Shown piece after piece: positions 14,398-23,542 of a DNA stretch of 64,000 nucleotides. How positions within the stretch are numbered: the first letter of the stretch is position 1; each line of letters begins with the position of its first letter. The position numbers were made by a program, and so were the translations under genes. The notes below the pieces were generated by a model that worked only from the letters and a program-made list of their open reading frames with translations, made no database searches and was not told the origin of the DNA. The stretch spans positions 93,461 through 157,460 of the forward strand of contig JAEINP010000004.1 in assembly GCA_016342355.1 (NCBI GenBank). Direction: 5' to 3'. The stretch comes from Desulfatibacillum sp. GTDB taxonomy: Bacteria > Desulfobacterota > Desulfobacteria > Desulfobacterales > Desulfatibacillaceae.

Positions 14398-15702
14398 ATG
14401 AAGAAACACCCCATCGTATTGACCTTTGCGGCCCTCATTGCGGTTCTGCTGCTCGCAGCGCCCGGCGCCTTCGCCATGGGCCCCCGCCCCACGTGGCCTG
14501 AACAACACACCATTGATTACGACCATGTCATGCGCGATGGACTGGGCGGCTGGAATATCATGCAAGACGATTACCGGGCCTTCAATCTCCTGGACGGACT
14601 GTCCCTGGAGTGGGACTACTATTCCTTCCATGATAACGACGGCAAGTTCACCGGCGTGGTGGGCATTGTGGTGGCTGACCCCGAAGGCAAACTGGGGGGC
14701 AGCGAAACCTTTTCCGCGTTGAATCTCATGCCTTCGGGCGTGAACTTCGCCTTTTACGGCAAATTCGCCGATGGCGAACCTTTCGCCACATATATTCCCA
14801 CGGGGTTGGGTCATGAGGTGGGTGTGGATGAACGGTCCGTGTTCGCCACCGGAGACAACGGCACATTCATCCAGGAGATCCCGGTCCGCGGAACCAATGG
14901 CGAGCCCGATTCCATCATCCTCCGGGGCAACAGCGGAGACTACTCCTGGGATCTTACCGTAAAACAGGGTTTCACCGATTATGCGCCTCTCAAACCCGAA
15001 ACCTGGCTCGTGGGCAATGACACCAACACCCTGCTTGCCGATGAACACTGGACCGTGAACATGCTGTGGCCCACCACCGAAGTGCAGGGCGCCATCACCA
15101 ATCTCGCCACCGGCGAGGTGGTGACCATTGACGGACACGGATACCGGGAAAACTCTTTTGGAAGATGGGCCTTTGTCATGGGCGGCTGGGATTTCGCCTT
15201 CATGTCCGACCCGGAAACCCATGTGCAGTGGGCCTTCCAGACCTACCATTTTGACACCGAGGACCTGGATTATGTGGACGTGGACTTCCTGGACAACGGC
15301 AATCCCGTGGTTCAAAGATTCCACGTCAAGGACGGGGAACTGGGATGGACCCATGGAGACTGGCAGTGGGACGAGGCTGCGCGCCAGTATACTCCCACCG
15401 ATTTGACAGTGATCGGCAAAAACGACCAATACACGGTGGAAGCCTATGTGAACATCGGGACCAATTACGCCCCCATGCTTTCGGACGTGACCTTTATTGT
15501 CAACACCTATTGCATCTTCGCCCAAATGCCCTGGATTTCAGGGACCGTCAAACGCACAGCGACCGGCGAAGTGGTGGCTACCTTTGACGGCCAGGGCGGC
15601 GGTGAATTTTCGGTCATGCGGAGCTTTTGCGCCAACGAACCAAACCTGGACCTGAAAAAACACATCTTTACTCAGACATTTTCCAACCCAATGCCTGAAT
15701 AA
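14398..15702 (+). CDS. Exported lipocalin-like protein (AttH/CrtC-type, tentative)
   Basis: A 434-residue protein with a clear Sec signal (MKKHPIVLTF.., cleavage near GAFA-MGPRP). GGAGG precedes the ATG at 14398; the longer frame to 14296 lacks one. The mature part is rich in beta strands, Trp, Asp and Gly. GHGYRENSFGRWAFVMGGW resembles the GxGYxxHxxG block of AttH/hydroxyneurosporene-synthase lipocalins, and the final third ends in ISGTVKRTATGEVV, also typical of that fold. This suggests two lipocalin-like barrels that bind or modify a hydrophobic molecule outside the cytoplasm. The family call is tentative; it could be an unrelated beta protein. It is monocistronic, with a terminator after it. 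Confidence 0.55.
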   Translation: MKKHPIVLTFAALIAVLLLAAPGAFAMGPRPTWPEQHTIDYDHVMRDGLGGWNIMQDDYRAFNLLDGLSLEWDYYSFHDNDGKFTGVVGIVVADPEGKLGGSETFSALNLMPSGVNFAFYGKFADGEPFATYIPTGLGHEVGVDERSVFATGDNGTFIQEIPVRGTNGEPDSIILRGNSGDYSWDLTVKQGFTDYAPLKPETWLVGNDTNTLLADEHWTVNMLWPTTEVQGAITNLATGEVVTIDGHGYRENSFGRWAFVMGGWDFAFMSDPETHVQWAFQTYHFDTEDLDYVDVDFLDNGNPVVQRFHVKDGELGWTHGDWQWDEAARQYTPTDLTVIGKNDQYTVEAYVNIGTNYAPMLSDVTFIVNTYCIFAQMPWISGTVKRTATGEVVATFDGQGGGEFSVMRSFCANEPNLDLKKHIFTQTFSNPMPE

Positions 15703-15766
15703 CCAGCTTGCGGGAAAGGGTGCCAGGCCTTTCCCGCATGGGTAGAACCATGTTCTATCCCCCTCA

Positions 15767-15798
15767 GGGGCCTGCCGATTGCGGCAGGCCCCTTTTTT
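15767..15798 (+). terminator. Intrinsic terminator
   Basis: GGGGCCTGCCG pairs with CGGCAGGCCCC over loop ATTG, followed by six T. It is 65 bases after the lipocalin-like gene stop. Confidence 0.9.
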
Positions 15799-15931
15799 AT
15801 GGGGCGCGCTGCACCGGCACAATGCCCCGGGCCGCAATGCCGACCATAAATCCCCGGGTTTATGCTGAATCATGGGTGTTATCAGGGTATTCATGGATTC
15901 TCAACAATGGGGTTTGCGTTTTATTTATGAA

Positions 15932-17146
15932 TTAAAACGCAAACATGGTTTTCACTGCCCGGGTCCTGCCCTTGTCCAGGTTGGTTTGGATCAAGTCCTT
16001 GTATTGGCCCAGGGAAAAAGTATGGGTGATCATGCTTTCCAGGAACTCGGAGTTTTCCATGGCCAGATTCATAGCCGTGGTGAAGGCGTGCTCCCGCTTT
16101 CCGTTCACCATGTTGTATCCGTAGGCGAAAACCCCTTTGATGGTCTGGAGCTTAAGCCACAAGGGGGTAAGGTCCAGCGTCACATCATCTCCGATGCCCA
16201 CCACGGACAAGATTCCCCGTGATGCAAGGCATCGCATGGCCAGATTGATGGTATCACCGGTTCCCACGCAATCAAAAATTTTGGTGAATCCCCCCATGCA
16301 GATATCCTTGCCCATGACCGGGGTGTAACGCTCGGCGTCCGTGATCCTGGCTGTGGCGGCGAACAGGTCTCCGTCCTTAATGATATGGTCAGCGCCCGCC
16401 CGCCTCACCATGTCCTGGGCGAAAGGAAAAGGCTCGGACACCGAGATATCACACTCCATGCCCATGGCCCGCATGGCCCATACTATCATCTGTCCAATGA
16501 CTCCGCCGCCAATGACCAACACCTTGTCCTTATGAGAGGGGGGGTTATCCAAAATCGCCTGGACAGCTACAGCCAGGGGCTCGGTAAGGGCGCCCAGACG
16601 AGGGCCAAGGCTATCAGGCAGCTTGAAAAGCTGGCTTTGGTGAGCCACTGCAAAGGGGGCAAAGCCTCCGGCCACATCCCTGCAAATCCCCGTGAACATG
16701 CCGGGAGCCAGAATGCCTTTGGTGAAGTTTTCGCAATTTCCAGGCCTTCCAGCGCGGCAACTGGGACAAATGGGAGTAACCTGCCGGGGTTCACACCCCA
16801 GGTGGGGCGCCACGGCCACCATGTCGCCCAGAGCGAACCCCTGGACCTCCGGCCCTGTTTCTAAAATCTCCCCGCAGAATTCGTGCCCCAGGATGCAGGG
16901 GAATGAAGAAAACGGGCTGGCCGAAGGGGAATCCCTGAGGAAAATCAGGTTCATATCGCTTCCGCAAAACCCGCAATACTTGATCTTAATTTTGACCCAC
17001 GACCCGTTGGGGAGTTCGGGTTCGGGTATGTCTACCATTTTAATGGTGGATAATCGTCCCTGATAATAGGCTGTTTTCTTGACCGTCCCCAAAGATTTAA
17101 GGGCCAGAAACCGGGGAATAGTAAAAGAAAACTGAAGGGCTTCCAT
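15932..17146 (-). CDS. Zinc-dependent alcohol dehydrogenase (MDR family)
   Basis: A 404-residue medium-chain dehydrogenase. Catalytic zinc ligands are visible in CGFCGSD (Cys61) and GHEFCGE (His88, Glu89). A structural-zinc lobe carries C118, C127, C130 and C138. The Rossmann motif VLVIGGGVIGQM follows. It is longer than usual (about 350), with a 20-residue N-terminal extension and an insert after the first zinc site. It should oxidise an alcohol or reduce a ketone with NAD(P); the substrate is unknown. The closest general type is threonine/sorbitol dehydrogenase. GGGAGG precedes the ATG. It stands alone between two unrelated genes. Confidence 0.88.
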   Translation of the reverse strand: MEALQFSFTIPRFLALKSLGTVKKTAYYQGRLSTIKMVDIPEPELPNGSWVKIKIKYCGFCGSDMNLIFLRDSPSASPFSSFPCILGHEFCGEILETGPEVQGFALGDMVAVAPHLGCEPRQVTPICPSCRAGRPGNCENFTKGILAPGMFTGICRDVAGGFAPFAVAHQSQLFKLPDSLGPRLGALTEPLAVAVQAILDNPPSHKDKVLVIGGGVIGQMIVWAMRAMGMECDISVSEPFPFAQDMVRRAGADHIIKDGDLFAATARITDAERYTPVMGKDICMGGFTKIFDCVGTGDTINLAMRCLASRGILSVVGIGDDVTLDLTPLWLKLQTIKGVFAYGYNMVNGKREHAFTTAMNLAMENSEFLESMITHTFSLGQYKDLIQTNLDKGRTRAVKTMFAF

Positions 17147-17250
17147 GATAATCCTCCCTTTGTGATTGTTTTAGGAGATGGGATAAGGCGGTGAACACCT
17201 TGCCAAGCTACACAAAATGGCAGGGAAAAATCAACTGGAAAGTGTCTTTT

Positions 17251-18882
17251 TCAAGTATCCGTAGGAGTATCATCCCAGTCCCGGGCATAGGCGCAAAGCC
17301 AGTTTAAAGCCAGATGACGTTCTGCAGCAATGGAGGCGGCCAATTGATATTCCTCGATGTTCAGACTGCCGTAGGCTTTGTTGAATACAGGGAAGTCCTT
17401 TCCAAGGGGCTGGGGAATATCGTGCTGATCAAAGGCGGCATAAGCTGCCTGCTCAATGACTTCCTCAAAGGTAACCCCCCTGGGCGCTTCCACTCCTTGG
17501 GCCATAATGTGGGTGGTCCGGGCTCTCCAATGCCAGAGTTCCGCCACTTCCCTGGCACGGAGAATATCTTCTTCAGGCCTGCGGCAGGCCTTGTCCAGGA
17601 ACCCTGAAATGGGGCTGAACATCGGGAGAGTTTGGGAAATTTCCTCCCAGTCATAGGGGTGGTCGTAGGGAAGGATTTTTTCCTGAAAACCTATAGCCCA
17701 CAATAAAATCCCCAACGCCTCGTTTCTCCAGCAAGCCAGATTGGCCTCCTGCAAAGTCCAGGTTCCCCCGGGGCGCCGCATCAAGACTGTTTCAGTGTCA
17801 GACAAATGGATTGCCAGGCTCTGTTCCGCCATCCATTCTTCCAGCCTGTGAATTTCCTTATGAACGCTTTCATTCCCCCTGGCCTGGGACTTCTTCAGTT
17901 CGGCCTCCAACTTTCCCCGGGTGACCAAGGCGGCCAGACACAAGGCTCTTTGCGCTGTCATTCCTGCATCCTGCAATCCCGCACTCAACCGGGGTTTGAT
18001 CCTGGTCAATTTATGAACGCCTCGCAGGCGTTCCAGGGCCAGGCTAAGGAGAACCCCCAGGCTAAACAGGCATGTTATCACCCACCTGGGGTCCCAGCCC
18101 TCCTTGTTCCACAGGAACAGGCCCAGCCCTATCATCCCTGAAAAGACAGCTAACAAGCCCACTTTGATGCTTGCCAGTATGGGCGCAGAGTATTCCGTCC
18201 CCCGGATTTCCTTTTTGCTTAGCATAGACAGCAGGGCTTCCAGGGCATTAGTGTCGACAGGCCTTACAGAAGCAATGGGCAAGAAGGTGTTATGCTTCAA
18301 ATAGACAAAGAAAACCCCTTGTTTTTCCTGCAGATGATCGATTTTCCCCCATTCCAGAAAAAAAGAGGCGCCCAACCGCATTCCCTCTTCGCTCACGTAA
18401 AAAGGAGCTTTCAGCCTTATGACATTGCCAAAGAAAAAAAACAGGCCCAGGGCCAATAGGGAAGTAAGCAGGGCGGACAGGGGGGATGTTGACCAGACAC
18501 GGTCCTGGCCAGTGAACAAACTAAAAGAAAAATAAGCTGCAAAACCCGCCCCCAGGACCAGGGACGGCCAGAGCATGAGGGACATCCACCAGTCGGTTTT
18601 TAAGGAACGGAGATAGCTGGCATCCTCCACCAGGGTCTCCCCTTCCGGGGTTTCAAACTCCATGGGAACAGCGAGATTGGAGTAAACCCCAAGGGCCGGA
18701 ATCGCCACCAGCAGGGCATGGGCTAAAAAATTTGTCGCGGGATTGAAAAAGGCCAGGGGTTTGCCCTTGAAAAACAGGTAGCCAAGGGCCGCCGCGCCTG
18801 CCGAGGCAAGGGCTATGAACAGACATCCTGCGTATTTGGCTTTAGGGGCTGCGATTCTTTTGACTTTGAGGGGTGGGGCCAT
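17251..18882 (-). CDS. Membrane protein with C-terminal DUF4272 domain
   Basis: A 543-residue protein. The N-terminal 300 residues hold about six hydrophobic segments in pairs (near residues 17-65, 100-155 and 240-280) around a soluble loop that includes ASFFLEWGKIDHLQEKQG. The C-terminal part (about 330-543) has EALGILLWAIG and the ending LNWLCAYARDWDDTPTDT, which match the DUF4272 pattern. Function of that family is unknown. GGGAG lies 9 bases before the ATG. It is divergent from the sensor-kinase operon at 19143, sharing a 260-base promoter region. Confidence 0.65.
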   Translation of the reverse strand: MAPPLKVKRIAAPKAKYAGCLFIALASAGAAALGYLFFKGKPLAFFNPATNFLAHALLVAIPALGVYSNLAVPMEFETPEGETLVEDASYLRSLKTDWWMSLMLWPSLVLGAGFAAYFSFSLFTGQDRVWSTSPLSALLTSLLALGLFFFFGNVIRLKAPFYVSEEGMRLGASFFLEWGKIDHLQEKQGVFFVYLKHNTFLPIASVRPVDTNALEALLSMLSKKEIRGTEYSAPILASIKVGLLAVFSGMIGLGLFLWNKEGWDPRWVITCLFSLGVLLSLALERLRGVHKLTRIKPRLSAGLQDAGMTAQRALCLAALVTRGKLEAELKKSQARGNESVHKEIHRLEEWMAEQSLAIHLSDTETVLMRRPGGTWTLQEANLACWRNEALGILLWAIGFQEKILPYDHPYDWEEISQTLPMFSPISGFLDKACRRPEEDILRAREVAELWHWRARTTHIMAQGVEAPRGVTFEEVIEQAAYAAFDQHDIPQPLGKDFPVFNKAYGSLNIEEYQLAASIAAERHLALNWLCAYARDWDDTPTDT

Positions 18883-19142
18883 GGCTGTGGGCTCCCTGTA
18901 TTGTGAGGCTCAAGATCCACGTCATTTTTTTTCAGGGTACACTATGGGCCTCGGGTTTTGCAAGCCCGGTTTCCCGGGCATCGCGCAGGGCTTCCGAAAA
19001 TTTCGTGGTCCCGGGTCAGTACCACCATCTTCGGTATGGTTATTGCTTCCTTGAAATCAATTAATATTTGGGACTGGTTTGCCCTGTCTTGGGGGCATCC
19101 GCCATCCAATGGCGCAGCTGGTTCTGCTGACAGGGGTTATTC

Positions 19143-21623
19143 ATGAAACTTATATACAGACTGTTTTTGGGATTTTTTTCCGTGGTCCTGCTCACGGCCT
19201 TTGTGGGTTTGACAGGCATGGATTCCACCCACAAGCTGGGACGCTCCATCCAGGATATTGAAACCAAACACCTCCCCAGCGCCATGCTTTTGGTCAACGC
19301 GGCCACAGCCTCGCACAGGGCATGCGTCAACGCCCTGAGGTATTCCCTTCGAGGCAATGAAACCAACAGGGTGCAGGCCCTGGAAGACCTGGGAATAATC
19401 CGGAATGGCCTTGAATCATACCGCCAAATTGCAAGCGCATCCCAGCAATGGGAAATCCTGAAGACCCGGGAGGAAATCCTTCAAAATGGTGCTGTTTCCT
19501 TTGACAAGGCATTGCGTTCCTTCCTGGCCCTGACCGGGAGTTATTATTTGGAAAGACTGCAATCCGGAGAAGAAACCGATTCCGGCCGGTTACCCAAAGC
19601 ATTGCTAATCAAGGAGGAAGAACTCCATTCTGCCAAGCAGGAATTGCTGAACAGCCTGAACAGCCTGATAGATTTTGAGCAGAAACGATTGGGTAAAAAC
19701 ACCCGTTCCGCCATTCAGGTGGCAGACAAGACCAGGGTGGTGATTTTTGGCATAGCCATAGGAGCTCTGCTGCTGGCTGTTTTCCAGGGAGTAATGGTAT
19801 CCCGATCTATTTCCAATCCCTTGGACAAATTGGTGAAGGCGGCCATAGAAATTGGGAAGGGCAAGTTGAGCACCCCCATTGAAACGGAGGGGGATGACGA
19901 GATACAACGTTTGGGCAAGGCCCTGGTGCAAATGGCTGAAAATATGGAGAAGTCCAGGAACCAACTCATTGATATCAAAGAATTGGAAAAGGCACGGGAA
20001 GCCCTGCAAAAGAGCGAGAACCTTCTACAAACACTCATAAACACAACCCAGGACGCCATGATTGCCATTGACCAGACCGGCAGAGTCACGCTGTTCAATC
20101 CAGCCGGGGAAAAAATGTTCCAGCGCACACGGGAGGAAATGATAGGCCAAACCCTGGATTGTCTCATGCCTTCTGAATTCCGAAAAAACCATGTCCATTA
20201 TCTCAAGGCATTTTTTTCCACAGGCAAGCCTGATGCGGCCATGGATAAGCTCCTGGAATTGCCAGCTATCCGCGGGGACGGGAGCACCTTCCCCATGGAG
20301 ATTTCCCTGTCTTCGGGACAGGCGGATTCAAAAACCTTTGTGGTGGGCATTGCCAGGGACATCAGCGAAAGAAAAAAAACCGAAGAAAATATTGTCCGGG
20401 CCAAAAAGGAATGGGAGAGGACCTTTGACGCTGTACCGGACCTTATCGCAATTATTGATCATGACCACAGGATATTGCGGGTGAATAGCGCCATGGCGGC
20501 CACCTTTGCAACCACCCCGGCCAAGATGGTCGGAGAGCTATGCCACAGCGTAGTGCATGGTCTGGAGCACCCCCCAGACTTTTGTCCGCATATGTGCTCC
20601 CTGTCTGATGGTTCCTTCCATGAAGTGGAGATTTTTGACGAGGGTTTGGAAGCCTTTTTACATGTAACCACCTCCCCCATGAAGGATTCTGAGGGAAACA
20701 TTGTGGCATCTGTGCACATTATGCGGAATATCACAGACCGCAAACACGCTGAGGCTGAATTGGAAAAAACCCATGCCAAACTCATTGAGACAGCGCGCCA
20801 AATCGGCATGGCGGAGGTGGCCACGGGAGTGCTGCACAATGTGGGCAATGTGCTTAACAGTGTCAATGTATCCACGGAAATGATCCAACGCCATGTGAAA
20901 GAGTCACGGGTCAATGATCTGGTCGAGGTCATGCAACTGGTTAAAAAACATGAGAACACCCTGTCTCATTTTCTCTTCCAGGACTGCCAGGGGAGGGAGA
21001 TCCTCCCCTTTCTTCAAGACCTTTCCAGGCACCTTTCCGATGAAAGATCTGCGCTGCTCAAGGAAATTCAGGAGTTGTCCGGCTATACCTCCCACATTTC
21101 AGAAATCGTTAAAACCCAGCAAAAGTGGAGCAAGATCCCCGGCCTGATGGAGCCGCTGAAACTATTGGATGTCCTGGAAGAAGTTCTGATGATTAACGCC
21201 GCAGACCTGGAGCGAAAAGGCGTGCAGGTAGTCCGGGACTTCCAAACTGTTCCCGATGTGGCGGCGGACAGACACAGGCTGACCCAGATACTCATGAATC
21301 TTGTTTCCAACGCAGGCCACGCCCTCCAAGACAACCCGGCCGAAAACAGGGTGTTAACCATCGGTCTGTTTTCCCAGCCACCAGGCTTTGTGTCTGTCCG
21401 GGTTTCGGACAATGGAATGGGTATTCCCGAGCAAAACATGTCCCGGCTGTTCCGGTACGGATTCACCACCAAGGAAAAAGGGCACGGTTTTGGCCTGCAT
21501 TCCTGCGCCCTGGCTGCCCAGGAAATGGGAGGGAGCCTTTCGTCCGAGAGCGAAGGGGCTGGAAAAGGCTCTTCATTTACCATGAAAATACCCAGCAATA
21601 ACGGAGGAAAGGAAGATGCCTGA
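19143..21623 (+). CDS. Transmembrane sensor histidine kinase (HAMP, two PAS)
   Basis: An 826-residue kinase. An N-terminal anchor ([20 protein letters not shown]) is followed by a helical periplasmic domain to about residue 195. A second membrane helix, [20 protein letters not shown], leads into HAMP ([18 protein letters not shown]). Two PAS domains follow (about 290-420 and 425-540, the second with Cys-rich [12 protein letters not shown]). The phospho-acceptor is probably His565 in [12 protein letters not shown], a variant H-box. The ATPase domain has [16 protein letters not shown] and GHGFGLH. The gene overlaps the next by 8 bases, so both are translated together. The ligand is unknown. Confidence 0.9.
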   Translation: MKLIYRLFLGFFSVVLLTAFVGLTGMDSTHKLGRSIQDIETKHLPSAMLLVNAATASHRACVNALRYSLRGNETNRVQALEDLGIIRNGLESYRQIASASQQWEILKTREEILQNGAVSFDKALRSFLALTGSYYLERLQSGEETDSGRLPKALLIKEEELHSAKQELLNSLNSLIDFEQKRLGKNTRSAIQVADKTRVVIFGIAIGALLLAVFQGVMVSRSISNPLDKLVKAAIEIGKGKLSTPIETEGDDEIQRLGKALVQMAENMEKSRNQLIDIKELEKAREALQKSENLLQTLINTTQDAMIAIDQTGRVTLFNPAGEKMFQRTREEMIGQTLDCLMPSEFRKNHVHYLKAFFSTGKPDAAMDKLLELPAIRGDGSTFPMEISLSSGQADSKTFVVGIARDISERKKTEENIVRAKKEWERTFDAVPDLIAIIDHDHRILRVNSAMAATFATTPAKMVGELCHSVVHGLEHPPDFCPHMCSLSDGSFHEVEIFDEGLEAFLHVTTSPMKDSEGNIVASVHIMRNITDRKHAEAELEKTHAKLIETARQIGMAEVATGVLHNVGNVLNSVNVSTEMIQRHVKESRVNDLVEVMQLVKKHENTLSHFLFQDCQGREILPFLQDLSRHLSDERSALLKEIQELSGYTSHISEIVKTQQKWSKIPGLMEPLKLLDVLEEVLMINAADLERKGVQVVRDFQTVPDVAADRHRLTQILMNLVSNAGHALQDNPAENRVLTIGLFSQPPGFVSVRVSDNGMGIPEQNMSRLFRYGFTTKEKGHGFGLHSCALAAQEMGGSLSSESEGAGKGSSFTMKIPSNNGGKEDA

Positions 21624-22917
21624 GTATGGGTTTGAAAATAACAAACGAATCCTTATCATAGACGACAGCCCGGACATCCACCGGGACTATGACAAAATCC
21701 TGGCGACCCCCCGGGGCCACTCGGACCTGGACGCCAGAAAGGCTATGATTCTAGGGTCCCAGCCCAAAAATCCCGTGAACGATCCTGTCTACGACCTGGA
21801 CCATGCCTTCCAGGGTAAAGACGGGGTGGAAAAGATACGCCAAAGACTGTCTGCAGGATGGCCCTATGCCATGGCTTTTGTGGACATGCGCATGCCGCCC
21901 GGTTGGGATGGTCTGGAGACCATCCAGGAAATCTGGAGGATTGATCCCCAAATGGAGATTGTTATCTGCACGGCCTATTCCGACTATTCTTTGGACATCA
22001 TCAGGCAGCGCCTGGGGGAGTCCCATCAACTGTTGATCCTGAAAAAGCCCTTTGAAAGCACGGAAGTGGCCCAACTGGCTGCTGCGCTCACCCAGAAATG
22101 GACGAATGCCCGGCGTGCAGAGATCAAAAGGTGCGAGCTGGAAACATTGGTGAAAAATAGAACCAAAGATCTTGCGGAAGCCATGGAACTGGCCGAAAAG
22201 GCCCACCGATGCAAATCGGAATTCCTCGCCAATGTGAGCCACGAACTGCGTACTCCCATGAATGGCGTCAAGGGAATGCTGGAATTGCTGTTGGAAACCA
22301 ACATGGACGGGGAGCAAATGGAACTGGCCCAACTGGCCCACAGAAGCGCCATGAATGAACTGGAGGTTATTGAGGCCATTTTGGACTATGTCCTGATGCA
22401 GGATAGCGGCCTGGAAATTATCAGGGAAGAATTCAACCTGAAGCACCATATCAGGGAGGCCCTGGAAGCCTTGGAGCTGCGGGCCGTTAAAAAGGGCCTG
22501 GATTTTACCTTGAGGTTTTCAGACAATATACCCAAATCCCTTTACGGAGACCCGGTCCTTATCCGTCGCGCCCTCATCAATCTTGTCAGTAACGCCATCA
22601 AATTCACACCCAACGGCGAGGTCCTTGTCGAGGTGGAAGCCACAGACAAGGGAGAATACACTGGTTTGCATTTTACAGTAACCGACACCGGAGTGGGCAT
22701 CCCCGTAAACAGGCTGGACGATATTTTTGAATCATTTACCCAGGTGGATGGTTCTTCCACCCGTTCTTATATGGGAACGGGCCTTGGCCTCACCATTTCC
22801 AGGCAGATTGCTGCGGCTATGAACGGAACAATGGGTGTGGAAAGTGCGGTGAACTACGGTTCCAAATTCTGGCTTGACATTGAATTGAAAAAAACCGACC
22901 CGGCCCCGGCAGTGTAA
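21616..22917 (+). CDS. Receiver-histidine kinase (REC-HisKA-HATPase)
   Basis: A 433-residue soluble protein with inverted hybrid order. An N-terminal receiver has the acidic pair DDS, phospho-acceptor Asp90 in VDMRMPPG and Lys in LILKKPF. A short coiled coil leads to HisKA with His209 in [11 protein letters not shown]. HATPase_c has [15 protein letters not shown] and GTGLGL. The receiver carries an insert between the first and third strands, about 35 residues longer than CheY. It likely receives phosphate from the upstream kinase and passes it on; no DNA-binding output is encoded here. GGAGG lies in the end of the upstream gene before the ATG. Confidence 0.92.
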   Translation: MPEYGFENNKRILIIDDSPDIHRDYDKILATPRGHSDLDARKAMILGSQPKNPVNDPVYDLDHAFQGKDGVEKIRQRLSAGWPYAMAFVDMRMPPGWDGLETIQEIWRIDPQMEIVICTAYSDYSLDIIRQRLGESHQLLILKKPFESTEVAQLAAALTQKWTNARRAEIKRCELETLVKNRTKDLAEAMELAEKAHRCKSEFLANVSHELRTPMNGVKGMLELLLETNMDGEQMELAQLAHRSAMNELEVIEAILDYVLMQDSGLEIIREEFNLKHHIREALEALELRAVKKGLDFTLRFSDNIPKSLYGDPVLIRRALINLVSNAIKFTPNGEVLVEVEATDKGEYTGLHFTVTDTGVGIPVNRLDDIFESFTQVDGSSTRSYMGTGLGLTISRQIAAAMNGTMGVESAVNYGSKFWLDIELKKTDPAPAV

Positions 22918-22932
22918 CCGTTTTCACACGGC

Positions 22933-22977
22933 AATTCTTCCAGAATTCTTGACACCAGCCCCTGCGGCTGGTACATG
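22933..22977 (+). promoter_or_regulatory. Candidate promoter with two dyads
   Basis: TTGACA (22949-22954) is followed after 17 bases by TACATG. The spacer itself is a dyad, CCAGCC-cctgc-GGCTGG, and a second dyad AATTCT-tcc-AGAATT (22933-22947) sits just upstream. The -10 match is weak, so the regulator-binding role is the stronger reading. Confidence 0.35.
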
Positions 22978-23052
22978 GTATAAGTGGAGTAGGTTATATT
23001 GCCCGGGCGGATACCCCGCCCTGGCCTAAGTCAAAAGCGTGCTTAAGGTCTT

Positions 23053-23469
23053 ATGTTTCGCAATATCCTGAGCATTGGGCTGGCCCTGTTTATTATGGCC
23101 GCCGGATATCCGGCGGTTCGTCAGGATCGGTTCGCCCACAATCCCGGCCCGGATCTCAGGGACTCCATCCGGGCCGTGGCCAGCTTCACCCACACCGCCG
23201 AAACTCCCGACAAATTCCAGGCCGGCTTTAGCCATGCCCTTTCCACATTGAACGAAGCCGCAGGTCTGACTCAGGTCATCAGCAGCCAGGGCGATGGTGT
23301 TTTCCACAGCGCTCAGGCTTTGGATTTTGTGTTTCTTCCCGCCCTGACAGCACGCCCGAGCCAGGATGGAGGAATGACCCCATTTGCCGAGCAGGCCCTG
23401 GCATTTGAAAACCAGACGCCCGCCCCTCCCCTACGCCCCCCCAGGGCTTGGTTTATTTTCCTTTGCTGA
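23053..23469 (+). CDS. Small exported hypothetical protein
   Basis: A 138-residue frame with AAGG 4 bases before the ATG and a hydrophobic N-terminal segment (ILSIGLALFIMAAG) that could be a signal peptide or anchor. No family is recognised, and the proline-rich C terminus is unusual. It precedes the cohesin-like protein by 73 bases on the same strand, and the codon pattern resembles its neighbours. Coding status is plausible, not proven. Confidence 0.45.
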   Translation: MFRNILSIGLALFIMAAGYPAVRQDRFAHNPGPDLRDSIRAVASFTHTAETPDKFQAGFSHALSTLNEAAGLTQVISSQGDGVFHSAQALDFVFLPALTARPSQDGGMTPFAEQALAFENQTPAPPLRPPRAWFIFLC

Positions 23470-23499
23470 CCTGTTGTTCATTTTTTTATGGATTGAAAT

Positions 23500-23529
23500 T
23501 TTCGGATTCGCTAATCGCTCAATCCGAAA
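23500..23529 (+). promoter_or_regulatory. Hairpin next to the ribosome site
   Basis: TTTCGGATT pairs with AATCCGAAA over a 12-base loop, ending just before the GGGGAGG ribosome site of the cohesin-like gene. It may gate translation or mark processing; no U-tract. Confidence 0.4.
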
Positions 23530-23542
23530 TTGGGGAGGAAGT

